This document shows positions 33,701 to 42,792 of a stretch of 42,792 bases of DNA, in pieces; within the stretch, counting starts at the first letter, position 1; every line of letters starts with the position of its first letter. The notes under the pieces were generated by a model, which was not told where the DNA came from, did no database searches, and was given only the letters and a program-made list of their open reading frames with translations. Origin of the DNA: Zoopage sp. CT-All (taxonomy: Eukaryota > Zoopagomycota > Zoopagomycetes > Zoopagales > Zoopagaceae); NCBI GenBank assembly GCA_004114245.1, contig QZWS01000018.1, positions 1 to 42,792 on the forward strand, written 5' to 3'. A program made the position numbers and the translations under genes.

Positions 33701-34172
33701 TCTTCTTCTGATTATCTATTCAAGTTGATGAGAATCCTTTAACAAACCGATGGGAGAAAATGCCGTACTGAACGCGTCATCGCTGGCACTAGCATCGCGC
33801 CATGATCTCGGATTCAGCAGCCAGTAGCGTATAACAACATGACCCTGATGCACGCGAATGCATTGATTCTGTCCATAGTAGACGAGCTTTTTGAAAAAGA
33901 TACGACCGCTGAAAAGCGAGAATTGAATCGAGTCTATGGCGAATGTGGAGTCATACTAGCTACACGGGCAAGATAAACCCACCGAAATCCAGATATATTT
34001 GGTGCACGTTCCAGCTGTATAATCGACAGAGACGAGCGAGGACGAGGGCGAGGAGATGCTGGAAGTAAAACAGGTAGAACACGAAGAGCATGACGACGAG
34101 GACGCAGAATCCGATGAAGATGCCAAACGATTTGGGCGAGTTAACATCAAATGGCTCCGATATTTTGGACAT
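24752..34172 (-). CDS. CSF1: Csf1/BLTP1-family bridge-like lipid transfer protein
   Basis: Giant rod-shaped protein thought to channel lipids between the ER and other membranes. Thirteen exons: 34172-33964, 33908-33748, 33685-33393, 33347-33211, 33167-32748, 32700-32298, 32256-31983, 31939-31823, 31787-31627, 31587-30709, 30666-30486, 30444-29993 and 29935-24752, giving 2,956 residues (yeast Csf1 is 2,958). Evidence: an N-terminal membrane helix at about 16-40 followed by a GRIFF-type segment and GHVVIRYW, the family signature INYGPWENRQR near residue 400, LPPWRGL, and the C-terminal GDVTPPIEWLGL plus VIVYEAVTIPLEE. Two junctions are non-standard: 33348-33392 appears to be a GC-AG intron (45 bp), and 31788-31822 (35 bp, GC donor) is uncertain, with a 50-bp GT-AG alternative. 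Others are ordinary GT-AG introns of 39-62 bp. Confidence 0.93.
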
Positions 34173-34570
34173 TGTGGGCGTGCGGTGGTGTGGAGACGGG
34201 CGATTGGCGCCGAAGTGGGATACGGCGAGATGGTTGCAGGCAGCGAATTTGATCGGGCGATGTGGATCGTCGCCTGCGAAAGCTTTGAATTATTGATGCG
34301 CATAACACCTCCAAGGCCTTTGTGAAGCAGCTCACGCGAACAGGATGCACTGCACCAGGCTTGCTTCTGTCTGCAAACATGTCCAATAGTTTATGCTCCC
34401 TTTTCCACCCTCAAGCATGTGTTGGGCACCTAGCATTCCATGTGTGACTTTGAACTGAGACTTCTAAGTGCTGAATCAAGACTCATCGCCAAGCCTGTCC
34501 AACAACGTCGAGAAATGTCTTTAACAGAACCACACGTTTTATAGCAAGGATGGCCCGGCAACACTGTCGT
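34173..34570. other. Intergenic region between GAR1 and CSF1
   Basis: This 398-bp gap follows the 3' end of GAR1 and precedes the CSF1 start; both genes are on the minus strand. It contains no coding signal that I can defend and should hold the CSF1 promoter. Confidence 0.45.
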
Positions 34571-35298
34571 TTAGTAGCCGCCTCGACCCCTACCGCCGCG
34601 GAACCCGCCTCCGGAACCGCCCCGAGAGAAGCCACCGCCCCGACCGCCTCCGAATCCGCCTCCGAATCCGCCACGGCCGCCCCTGGGGGCACCACGGCCA
34701 CCGGAGCCGCGTATGGGCCCACCACGGCCTCGACCACGAGGTGCTCCACGACCTATAGCAGAAAGGCATCAGTATGATGGAGCATTCAGCGCAGGGTTCT
34801 TACCAGCACCACCTCTGCCGCGTTTAGCACCAGCCGGCGCCTTGGGCTTTGGCAAAAACCTCTCCAACGGCAGCAGCTTGTCGTCGCCAATATATACCAA
34901 GTCTCCTTCCTTGAAGCTGGCGGCAACCACACCCTCGGACATCTTGATCGAGAAATAGACCTCGTTCATCGGGCCCAGAATCTCGTCGATCTTTCCAATT
35001 TGAGTCTTATTTTCAAGGAACACCGGGGCATTGAAGTAGGGAATTTTGGGGTTGGTGGACTTGCAGACCATCTCCGATTGGCACGAGTGCATGAAGGTGC
35101 CCAGTGGCAGGACGGTGTTCGGAGGGCCAGTCGGCGCGTAGCCACCGCCGAATCCACCGCGTCCGCCACCACGTCCCCCTAGAGAAGCAGAGTCGTGAGC
35201 ATCGGAAAGAGGCAAGGAACGGACAGACCTCCAAATCCGCCGCGACTGCCACCGCTGCCACCACGGCTCCCTCCACGACCACCACGAGTGTACGACAT
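34571..35298 (-). CDS. GAR1: H/ACA snoRNP protein Gar1
   Basis: Exons 35298-35229, 35178-34804 and 34752-34571 give 208 residues (yeast Gar1 is 205); introns are 50 and 51 bp. A short Gly/Arg-rich N terminus precedes the central RNA/Cbf5-binding core: [75 protein letters not shown] long GGF/RGG-rich tail completes the usual three-part layout. The protein helps the H/ACA particle convert uridines to pseudouridine in rRNA, in the nucleolus. It is divergent from RPF2, another ribosome-assembly gene, 136 bp away. Confidence 0.96.
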
Positions 35299-35434
35299 AA
35301 TCAGGTATTCCTTTGGGGGTTGGTGGCGTGAAACCGAAGCGGGGAACCAGAGATGTCGGCGCTGGCTCAGGACGTTCTGCAGGAGGAAAACAAGCCGTCG
35401 ATTTTTTTGTTGCCTACGCCTCCCAACCGACTGC
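35299..35434. promoter_or_regulatory. Shared divergent promoter, GAR1/RPF2
   Basis: Only 136 bp separate the two start codons. The gap includes a T-rich run (ATTTTTTTG near 35400). I see no PAC or RRPE element of the yeast ribosome-biogenesis type. Both flanking genes serve ribosome production, so co-regulation is a fair inference. Confidence 0.5.
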
Positions 35435-36539
35435 ATGATTCGCGCGATGTGCTCCGCGTTCTCCACCATTGACCCGTGTATTGACGCATTTTATTACTAG
35501 AAAGCCCAAAAATGCGCGCTCGAAGCGGGTGCAGACGAAGCGTGCACCACTCACAGTCGAGAATCCCAAGACGGCCATCATCGTCCGGGGATCGTCAACC
35601 TCACAGATCGTCATTGACGCCCTGGCGGACCTTGTACGCTATTTTTATAGTTATTTTTATTAACTCCCTATGACAGTACGCATTAAAAAAGCCGAATGCC
35701 ATTCATTTTTCGAAGAAGAACGAGGTGCATCCTTTCGAAAAGCCCGACTCTCTGGAGTTCTTCGCGCAAAAGAACGATACGTCGTTGTTTATTGTCGGCA
35801 CGCACACCAAGAAGCGGCCGCACACGCTGACGATTGGTCGGATGTTTGATTACCATGTTCTGGACATGATGGAATTGCATATTCAATCCTTCCATGCAAT
35901 GAAAACATTCACGGTAAGGCCACCCTGTTCTCGCCATGCCGCTAATTTGACCGTGGATAGGCGGACAAGTGTGCAATTGGGATGCAACCATGCTTCATTT
36001 TCACGGGCGAGCTCTTCATCCAGCATCCGGCGTACATCATGTTGCGATCCTTGCTGCTGGATTTCTACCGCGGGCTGGAAATAACCTCGCTGAATCTGTC
36101 GGGCTTGGAACATGTTATCACCGTCACCGCTGCTCCTCTGCCGCGTGCATCGGCAAGTACCGTTTCCACGGACGATGAAGCAACTGGAATGGTATATCTG
36201 CGTGCGTACCGCATTTCTCTGCACAAATCCTCGACCTCGCCTCGCACCCCTCGTGTCGAGCTGTCCGAGATGGGGCCGTCATTGGACTTGACTATTGGCC
36301 GAGTGCAAGCAGCGGCGGAAGCAACGATGAAGATGGCGCTACGCAGGCCCAAAGAGCTGCGCCCGAAGAAGGTCAAGAATATCGAGCGGGATGACTTTGG
36401 GGATATGTACGGGCGGGTGCATATGGAACCACAGGATTTAGGCAAGCTGCAGACGAGGAAGATGAAAGGTTTGCGGCCGAAAAAGCGTGGCAGCGGCGGG
36501 GATGGAGGCAGTGATGAGGACATGGAGATAGTCGAATAG
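35435..36539 (+). CDS. RPF2: Ribosome production factor 2 (Brix domain)
   Basis: Exons 35435-35448, 35501-35633, 35677-35913 and 35961-36539 give 320 residues; introns are 52, 43 and 47 bp. The first exon is only 14 nt, but joining it yields MIRAIKPKNARSKR, the known start of Rpf2 proteins. The Brix domain follows: KTAIIVRG, DLYALKKPNAIHFSKKN, HPFEKPDSLEFFAQKND, SLFIVGTHTKKRPHTLTIGR. Then come CAIGMQPCFIFTGELF and SLLLDFYRGLEI, with a basic tail ending in an acidic stretch (SDEDMEIVE). With Rrs1, Rpf2 brings 5S RNP into the early large ribosomal subunit in the nucleolus. The gene converges on the METTL23-like gene with 40 bp between stops. Confidence 0.95.
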
Positions 36540-36579
36540 GGCAGGTCCTAGTTGCAGGATAGTGTCATGAACGACTTGT

Positions 36580-37526
36580 TCAAAGTGTGGTCGCAGTCTT
36601 TCGTCTGACAAGATACAACTCGACGCTATATGACTGTGGCAGTGTCTTGTCGCAGGAGACACGATCAAGCATATCGGGCGGAGTGGGTATATAGGAGCCA
36701 GAGAGGTTGTATCGTTCAAGCAGCGCATCCATAGTCCTTCCGGTGCTAAATCCCAACCAGTGGCCAAGCGTCAGTGCTCACGATAGTAAGAGTGTGAAAT
36801 GCGCTTTAGCTACCTTCGCGGTTGGTATGCGGTTATGAAGACAGCCTCGGGGAATTCATCGATGATGTATGCAACCGTCACCACGAGCTTCTCAAAGTCT
36901 GGACACAGTAATTACAATACTGCCCAGCCGTTAAGAGCATACCTTGCTTGTCATAGAAGACGTCTGATCCCAAAATAACGTCAACCGTTCCCGTGGCCAT
37001 CAACTCCCGTTCCGCTGCGACGACAGTAACGGCGCGAATGCGATCAACAAGCGACAGGATGCTGGCTGTGGAGTCATCGAATATGCCCCATTCTAATCCA
37101 ACGACCTCGGCATCGCATCCCGCATCTCGATTTATTTTTGCATTTCTCCGAAGTACAGGGAGGACGTGTTTTGCATCCGACAAAAGCACTCGCTGAGCGC
37201 CCAGACAGCTGGATACGATTCCTGGCAGTGAAGTCCCAGCGCCAACCTGTGCAGCTCATTATAATACGCATAAGCGAATATGACTGCACCTCTAGAACGC
37301 ATTTTCCACGGACAATAAGCGGATTTTGGACCAAGAAGGCGGCAAGATGGATGGCCGACGGCCATACGAAGCAGCCATATTCAGCCTCTGCAACCTACCA
37401 AAGCGACACGCCGGCATATAGTCCGTATTTTGAAAGAGTGGAGGTCTGAAATACCTGATCGACAAGAGCCGTGATAGGAGATGTGTCGGTTGGCGTAAAA
37501 TCGAACTTCAGTCGTTGCCAATTCAT
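36580..37526 (-). CDS. METTL23-like protein methyltransferase
   Basis: Exons 37526-37455, 37394-37290, 37246-36943, 36898-36814 and 36745-36580 give 243 residues; introns are 60, 43, 44 and 68 bp. Seven-beta-strand fold of the methyltransferase-16 group: FLVQNPLIVRGKCVLEVGAG (motif I, SAM binding), TSLPGIV, VLLSDA (post I), VVGLEWG, and VDVILGSDVFYD, the motif that in METTL23 relatives carries the substrate-facing residues. FITAYQPRS near the C terminus is also typical. METTL23 methylates arginine in histone H3 in animals; the fungal substrate is unknown. The intron at 37247-37289 cuts directly inside motif I. The start codon lies 17 bp from that of the GPI10-like gene on the other strand. 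Confidence 0.88.
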
Positions 37527-37543
37527 GGGAAAACAAAAACGTT

Positions 37544-39159
37544 ATGCCGGTCCCTCGGAGTCGTGTTATCCTCGGCATCGTCCTATTCCGCCTCCTCACC
37601 GCCTCCTTGCTCTCTCAAAGTTTTACAGTCCCGGATGAGCACTATCAGTCGCTCGAGCCCGCGCATGCCCTGGTATACTCGCGCGGTTACCTCACATGGG
37701 AGTGGATCCAAGGCATACGCTCAATCCTGCTGCCGCTCATCTACGCTGCAGGATTCTGGGTAGTAGGCATCCTAGGTCTGGATTCTGCGAACGGTTTGGC
37801 ATGGAGCGTGTGCGTTATTGGTGCGTTTGTATGCGCGGCAATAGATATCGGTACATGGGTGATCGCGACGCGACTCTTCTCTCCCCGTGTTGGGTATTAT
37901 ACGGTGCGGAGTATCTGTTGTAGCTATACTGAACTGATGATTCTATAGCTTCTGTTGAGCCTCTTTGCATGGTACAATACGTACATGGGGGCACGGCCGC
38001 TGGTCAACTCGCTCGAGACCGCTCTAACTGCCATTGCTCTGTCCCTTTGGCCATGGTCGGCCATTCAGCGGTAGGTCAGCTATCAACATGTCTCACAAAC
38101 AAATGTGTGCTATATAGAACCCAAGTTAAGGCATTCGTCAAACCACTATGTGTGGCTGCTATTGCTTGCATGATCCGACCGACGAACGCCATCCTCTGGC
38201 TGCCATTCTTTCTCCATGCGCTCTTCCAATCCCCGATACAATCCTCCTCATACTACCGCTTCCTTCTCATCTTGATTGCGGTTATCATCGCAGGCGGCTC
38301 CCTCACGATTCTCCTTCTCCTGGATACGTGGTACTACTCCCGTGTGATCTTCACTCCGCTGGAATTCTTACGCGCAAATGTCCTGCGTGGGGTGTCACTA
38401 TTCTATGGCGTGAATCCTTGGTGGTGGTATTTTGGTAACGGGTTGCTGGTGTTATTCACCACCCACGTCCCACTCATCCCACTTGGTGTCGCATTGACAT
38501 TCCAACTGCGGTCGCAGAATAGCAAATCGCTGCTGCTGCCTGCTATCGCTGCTGCCTGGGTGGTCTGCGTCTTTTCCCTTCTCGCCCATAAGGAAGTCCG
38601 ATTCATGTATCCTCTGTTTCCGCTGCTCCTGCCCTACTGCGGTCTGGCGGCATCGCACCTCTCATCGAGATACCCGCGGTTCTGGATGCGCATGCTACTG
38701 CCCGCTCTTGTTGTGGTTAACGTTGGCATGGGCGTATATTTCGGGGCAGTGCACCAGCGCGGCGTCATTAGCGTGATGCAGCGACTCAACGGTGAAAGCG
38801 GTGGAGGCAGTGTCGGATTCTTGATGCCGTGCCATTCGACACCCTGGACTACACTCACTCATGATGCAAGCATGCGAGGCACAAGCATGTGGTTTCTAAC
38901 ATGCGAACCACCAGAAAGTGCTGACGCGTTGCGATTGGGATACCAATCTGAAGAAGACAAGTTTTACAGGCACCCGCTGGCGTTTTTAAATTCACGACTC
39001 GTTGGTAATGCTGACGGGAATCCTGCGGGAGCGCTGGAGAAAGCTGGAGGCGGAAGGGTGCTATGGTGGCCGGATCGAATCGTCCTGTTCGATGCATTGA
39101 TGAGGGATTTTCCATCACTGCGCGCGGTTTTGAAGCGTCGTGGGTATTCCGAGGTATGA
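37544..39159 (+). CDS. GPI10: GPI mannosyltransferase 3 (PIG-B/Gpi10-like)
   Basis: Exons 37544-37903, 37949-38070 and 38118-39159 give 507 residues; introns are 45 and 47 bp. Multi-pass GT22 enzyme of the ER that adds the third mannose to the GPI core using dolichol-phosphate mannose. Motifs: TVPDEHYQSLEPAH with the catalytic-type acidic pair, YLTWEW, ARPLVNSLET, RPTNAILWLP, the loop SLFYGVNPWWWYF, and HKEVRFMYPLFPLLLPY. About eight to ten hydrophobic segments are visible. PIG-B and its paralogue SMP3/PIG-Z share these motifs; the TWEW and NPWWWYF segments favour PIG-B. The start is the first ATG and yields a short cytosolic N terminus before the first helix. Confidence 0.88.
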
Positions 39160-39293
39160 AAATTACGCCTACCATTGCAATGGCGTCAATGATAATGGTG
39201 TAGTGCGGAAGGTGGTTTAATTCCCACTTTCACGACGACACCAGACGCGAAGGCAACGTTGTCATCCACTGTCGACAGCAACATTAATAAGCG

Positions 39294-40153
39294 CTATGAT
39301 ATGCTCCTTTCCATTGCATCTTTAGTTTGCTGCAGCGTCAACCTTCTCGCCTCCAGCACGCGGGCCAGCTTAACCATCGTCGACAGCTCCTCCTCCGTGG
39401 CCACACCATGCGCCCGCCACCGCACCCTTGCCTCGTGATCGACAAGAAACACCCAGCCCAAGTACATATTCGATATCCCAATATGCCGTCGTAGCGCATA
39501 GGTGTCTGTATAGCATAGTATATAATTGTCCTATCCAAGCATGAGACGGTGGGAGGAACGCAGAAGAGAGCAACGCTATACGTGATGGGGAGAGGGAACG
39601 TGGCGACGGATGTAGGGCACCGAAAGATACAGCACTGCGCGCTTGAGATAATTCTCCTGCACGTTCAACTCCACCACCTGCGGTCCATCACCCTTGCCAG
39701 CGTGCGATGTGGGAAACGCGTCGCGAAACGCGTCGACAAACGACCGCACATGCTCCTCCCCGTACCTTACGTATGCAACTCCCATTAACGATACCCGCCC
39801 CAGTAGTTTCTCGCGCACCACATCCACCCCACGCACCCCTGCCAGCGTGGTGGTGGTTCGCGGGGGGAGGTGGGAAGCGAGGACGAACGGGGCGGTCTCG
39901 GCCTTAAGGAGGCGTGCTGTGGCGTGGGACAGCTTTGGGCCGTGGGTGTTGAGCTCCTTAAAGTCCTTCCAGTACGACTCCTTGATCTGCTCCACTCTAG
40001 TAGACATTCAAACACGGGGGGAGCTGGATGCGGGTACAGGTGCTGGCGATGCGCGAGATTGGCGGCGTCATCGACAGTGACGGCGGCCTTGAGCCGTTCG
40101 CGCCACGATGCCACGTGTCTGCACGGTGCACGATGGCGCCATAGATGCAACAT
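39294..40153 (-). CDS. ATP10: Mitochondrial F1Fo ATP synthase assembly factor Atp10
   Basis: Exons 40153-40038, 39996-39582 and 39530-39294 give 255 residues; introns are 41 and 51 bp. The first exon supplies a basic, acid-free start (MLHLWRHRAPCRHVASWRER) typical of a mitochondrial targeting sequence. The Atp10 core follows: LGRVSLMGVAYVRYGEEHV, VVELNVQENYLKRAVLYL, RRHVP, then ALRRHIGISNMYLGWVFLVD and RVRWRAHGVAT. Atp10 helps insert subunit 6 into the Fo sector at the inner membrane. Another ATG at 40189 in the same frame would lengthen the presequence. The 5' end is divergent from the glutaredoxin-like gene, only about 71 bp away. Confidence 0.87.
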
Positions 40154-40224
40154 CGATCGATGCAGAGATGTCCGGGCGAGACAATGCATGTTGGCTGATG
40201 GGCAAATACTGTGGCAGTCACACC

Positions 40225-40506
40225 ATGTCGCCATCGCACCGGCTGCTGCTGACGCTCTTCACCGCTCCACGATGCTCGCTCTGCGACACTCTCCGCGCGT
40301 CGCTCTCCCGCATACACCGCACCGTGCCATTTGAGCTGGAAACGGTGGATATTACGGAACAGGGGAATGAGAAGTGGCGGGCAAAATACAAGTACGATAT
40401 CCCCGTGGTGCATGTCAATGGACGGCTGCTGGTCAAGCACCGTATTGAGAACGAGACGGCAGTGGTGGACATCTTGAGACGGGAGCTGGCGGTCCAGGAG
40501 AAGTGA
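40225..40506 (+). CDS. Glutaredoxin-like (DUF836) protein
   Basis: About 93 residues from the ATG at 40225. LTLFTAPRCSLCDTL carries the CxxC pair of the fold; the ELETVDITEQGNEKW, KYKYDIPVVHVNGR (cis-Pro loop) and LLVKHRI segments match the short eukaryotic glutaredoxin-like family represented by yeast YDR286C. Function is probably a redox or disulfide role; no substrate is known. In-frame ATGs at 40108, 40168 and 40198 would extend it, but the added part is not conserved and would run into the ATP10 presequence exon on the other strand. No intron is needed. Confidence 0.8.
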   Translation: MSPSHRLLLTLFTAPRCSLCDTLRASLSRIHRTVPFELETVDITEQGNEKWRAKYKYDIPVVHVNGRLLVKHRIENETAVVDILRRELAVQEK

Positions 40507-40886
40507 TGGAGCGAGGCGCCACAAGACGGGGAACATTGGCGATGTTGCGATGGATATACGGTTCCCTGCTGGTGCTTTGCACATACCTGAACATAGAAGG
40601 GCCTCTCCACGGAGATCGAGCATCCAAGGCTGCCACTATGCATGCAATTTGGAATGCAGCATGAGCTCCTATGACTATCAACTTATGCACTGTCATCCGC
40701 CACCTGCCACCTCCACCTCCCCTTGCCACCTCCACCTCCACCATCCTGCTTGTGGTGAGCATCCGTCGCGCATTGCACGTTGAGGCTAGGAGTTGGTGGG
40801 AATCCACGGCGCCAAGCGTCACAGGATGCCGATCAACAGGTCACACGGCTGCGTCCTTCGTCCACTTCCCCCGTAATCACTCTCGC
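40507..40886. other. Intergenic region upstream of the aspartic protease
   Basis: The 380-bp gap includes a low-complexity run of CCACCT units around 40705-40745. The protease frame stays open upstream to 40671, but the extra 72 residues look like translated leader, not a signal peptide, so I treat this stretch as promoter and 5' leader. Confidence 0.45.
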
Positions 40887-42155
40887 ATGCTTCTCACCGC
40901 CGCGACCGCCGCGGCACTGCTCGTTTCTGCATTGAGCCCGCTGCTCGCCACCACCTCTGCCAAGACTATCACCGTGCCGGTGCAGCGCCTGCCAGAGACG
41001 TCGGCCCAGAAGCTCGCCCGCTACGCCCACACCTCGGACTACATCACCCAGCGCTACTTCCCCGCCGCGGCCTCCAGCGGCCTAGGCACAACCGAGGTGA
41101 GCTTTGATGCGTACGAGGCCGGCCTCGCGCCGCTGCAGCGCATACTGGGCCGCGACGAATCGGGCAAGATCGCCCACGGCGTGCCGATCTCCAACTTTAT
41201 GGATGCACAGTATTTTGGCGAGATCCAGCTCGGCACGCCCCCGCAGACCTTTTCCGTGGTGTTTGACACCGGTAGCTCGAATCTGTGGGTGCCGTCGACC
41301 CGGTGCTCGTCCATCGCGTGCTTCTTCCATCGCAAGTACAATGCCGCCGAGTCGTCCACGCATGTTGCCAATGGCACGGACTTTGCCATTCGGTACGGGA
41401 CCGGATCCGTCGAGGGCGTCATCTCCACGGATGTGCTGACGGTCGGCGGCGTCGCTATCAAGCGCCAGGATTTCGGCGAGAGCGTCAAGGAGCCCGGCCT
41501 CACCTTTGTCATGGCCCAATTCGACGGCATCTTTGGGCTGGGGTACGATCGCATTAGCGTCAAGGGCGTCGTGCCCCCCTTCTACAACATGGTTAACCAG
41601 GGGCTGGTGGACGAGCCGATGTTTGCCTTTTGGCTGAATTCCGCTGCGGCCGGAGGCGAGGGCGGCGAGATGGTGCTCGGCGGGGTCGACCATGCCCACT
41701 ACTCCGGCGCCATCCACTGGGCGCCGATCAAGCGCAAAGGGTACTGGGAGGTGACGCTTGAGAGCGTCAAGTTTGGCGGCGAGGATATTGGCCTGGATCC
41801 CATTGGTGCTGCCATCGATACCGGCTCGTCGCTGCTGGTCGTGCCCTCGACCCTTGCGGATCTGATCAACAAGGAGCTCGGCGCGAAGAAGAATTTCGCC
41901 GGGCAGTATGTCGTTGAGTGCGACAAAGTGTCGACGTTCCCCGAGCTGTCGCTGCGCTTCAACGGCAAGGAGTTCCCGCTCACCCCCGAGCAGTATATTC
42001 TGAACGTGCAGAATCAGTGCATCAGCGGCTTCATGGGCATGGATATTCCAGCGCCCGCTGGGCCATTGTGGATCGTTGGCGATGTCTTCCTGCGGCCGTA
42101 CTACACCGTGTATGATCTGGGCAAAGATCGCGTGGGGTTCGCCAAGGCTGTGTGA
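40887..42155 (+). CDS. PEP4: Vacuolar aspartic protease (saccharopepsin/proteinase A type)
   Basis: 422 residues, no intron. A signal peptide (about 1-24), a propeptide with basic residues up to about residue 95, and the mature A1 pepsin fold. Both active-site loops are intact: FDTGSSNLWVPS and AIDTGSSLLVVPS. The flap tyrosine lies in IRYGTGS, and the first disulfide loop reads CSSIACFFH. YFGEIQLGTPPQTF and the C-terminal LWIVGDVFLRPYYTVYDL are typical of vacuolar enzymes, which mature other vacuolar hydrolases. The ATG at 40887 was chosen because a good signal peptide follows. The third codon position is extremely GC-rich, which also creates a 393-codon shadow frame on the other strand. Confidence 0.94.
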   Translation: MLLTAATAAALLVSALSPLLATTSAKTITVPVQRLPETSAQKLARYAHTSDYITQRYFPAAASSGLGTTEVSFDAYEAGLAPLQRILGRDESGKIAHGVPISNFMDAQYFGEIQLGTPPQTFSVVFDTGSSNLWVPSTRCSSIACFFHRKYNAAESSTHVANGTDFAIRYGTGSVEGVISTDVLTVGGVAIKRQDFGESVKEPGLTFVMAQFDGIFGLGYDRISVKGVVPPFYNMVNQGLVDEPMFAFWLNSAAAGGEGGEMVLGGVDHAHYSGAIHWAPIKRKGYWEVTLESVKFGGEDIGLDPIGAAIDTGSSLLVVPSTLADLINKELGAKKNFAGQYVVECDKVSTFPELSLRFNGKEFPLTPEQYILNVQNQCISGFMGMDIPAPAGPLWIVGDVFLRPYYTVYDLGKDRVGFAKAV

Positions 42156-42302
42156 GAATGCGACTTGGTGTAAGGTGTATTGAGCGATTGGGACAGACAT
42201 ATATTGCTTTGCTGTTGCCAAGTGTGCTGCCACTAAGTGTGAATACTCCGGGTGCATGGGCATGGCTCATTCCAATGACACAAGAGTAATTGGCAAGATA
42301 AA

Positions 42303-42792
42303 TCAATCGGTGTCTGAATTATCAACCTCAAGCTCCAAGGCATTTGCGATGTTCGACCTCAGGGCCGCAGCACGAGCCACAAGCCGGCGACCTTCGAAGT
42401 ACAGCATACTGCGCTTGAACACGTTGCAGATCGCAAGCGTATTCTTAACCATGTTTGCTACACCTTTAAGATCAATCATGATCCCCCCAAACAATTCATC
42501 TACAGTGCAAGTGGTTCTTTTGCTTGAAAGGGCTACTTTCACAGTTCTATCAACTCTGCCCGGTGATTTCAAGATTGCTTTAAAGCATAGTGAGGCGAAT
42601 TCGACCCTTTGTCTAGTCACCTTCATATTCAGGTAGGGATCTATTGAATCCTTTATTTTTTCCCTGGGGTCCTTGATTATAATTACCCCAGGAGCACGTG
42701 GCGTGGGCTGCTGAGGGCCTTGGTTTTTCGCACCAGCACCGCGCCATTTCTCGTTAAAGTATCTGATGAAGTTTAACTTTTGAAGCAGCGTT
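42303..42792 (-). CDS. Unidentified protein, 5' end beyond the window
   Basis: The minus-strand frame is open from the right edge to the stop at 42303-42305, about 162 residues, with no start codon required inside the window. A Gly/Gln/Pro-rich segment (GAGAKNQGPQQ) leads into a part with GVIIIKDP and several amphipathic helices, and the tail is acidic (ELEVDNSDTD). I recognise no family. Composition is less GC-biased than the neighbouring protease, so an accessory or mobile-element origin is possible but unproven. No intron is evident in this part. Confidence 0.45.
   Translation of the reverse strand, partial: TLLQKLNFIRYFNEKWRGAGAKNQGPQQPTPRAPGVIIIKDPREKIKDSIDPYLNMKVTRQRVEFASLCFKAILKSPGRVDRTVKVALSSKRTTCTVDELFGGIMIDLKGVANMVKNTLAICNVFKRSMLYFEGRRLVARAAALRSNIANALELEVDNSDTD

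Noticed and set aside
40705-40750. CCACCT-rich tract as a CRISPR-like or functional repeat
   Set aside because: Short, imperfect low-complexity DNA in a leader region without spacers.
41082-42263. A 393-codon open frame on the minus strand opposite the aspartic protease
   Set aside because: It mirrors a GC-rich coding region whose third positions remove stops on the other strand. It has no family resemblance, while the plus strand is an unmistakable pepsin-fold protease.

Overview
The window looks like a compact nuclear segment from a fungus, probably an early-diverging (zygomycete-type) lineage, although I cannot name the genus from sequence alone. The evidence is a Ura2-type multifunctional pyrimidine protein with a degenerate dihydroorotase segment, a Csf1-type bridge lipid-transfer protein, a Nab3-like RNA-binding protein, a Gef1-type chloride channel, a vacuolar aspartic protease and an Ino4-like bHLH factor. 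Genes are packed on both strands. Introns are very short (mostly 41-60 bp), GT-AG, often with CTNAC/CTAAT-like branch sites. I rebuilt gene models by joining reading frames across these introns and checking that conserved motifs and frame were restored. Every reconstructed coding sequence is a multiple of three.

Left part (1-15,600): HMG-CoA reductase (+), a PB1-domain membrane protein (+), a NADAR-family protein (-), an Ino4-like bHLH factor (+), the 2,204-residue Ura2 homologue (-) and a Nudix diphosphoinositol/diadenosine polyphosphate hydrolase (-). A striking 1.29-kb stretch with no CpG dinucleotide at all (15,706-16,992) follows. It is AT-rich, has no recognisable gene and contains a perfect four-unit heat-shock element.

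Middle part (17,100-34,200): a LACTB2-like metallo-beta-lactamase-fold protein (+), a Nab3-like RRM protein (+), a CLC channel broken by 17 introns (-), a small I9 protease-inhibitor protein with an unusual His-rich triple-repeat N terminus (-), and the 2,956-residue Csf1/BLTP1 homologue (-).

Right part (34,500-42,792): three tight divergent pairs, GAR1/RPF2 (both ribosome biogenesis), METTL23-like methyltransferase/GPI10-like mannosyltransferase (start codons 17 bp apart) and ATP10/glutaredoxin-like. These are followed by a PEP4-like vacuolar protease and an unidentified partial reading frame at the right edge.

Most genes are housekeeping: sterol and pyrimidine synthesis, membrane lipid and GPI-anchor handling, ribosome assembly, vacuolar function and mitochondrial ATP synthase assembly. 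I saw no biosynthetic cluster, CRISPR array, tRNA, rRNA or intact transposon. The most unusual items are the CpG-free island, the His-rich I9 protein with a helically phased direct repeat upstream, the loss of the AMPK-type serine in HMG-CoA reductase, and the intron load of the CLC gene.
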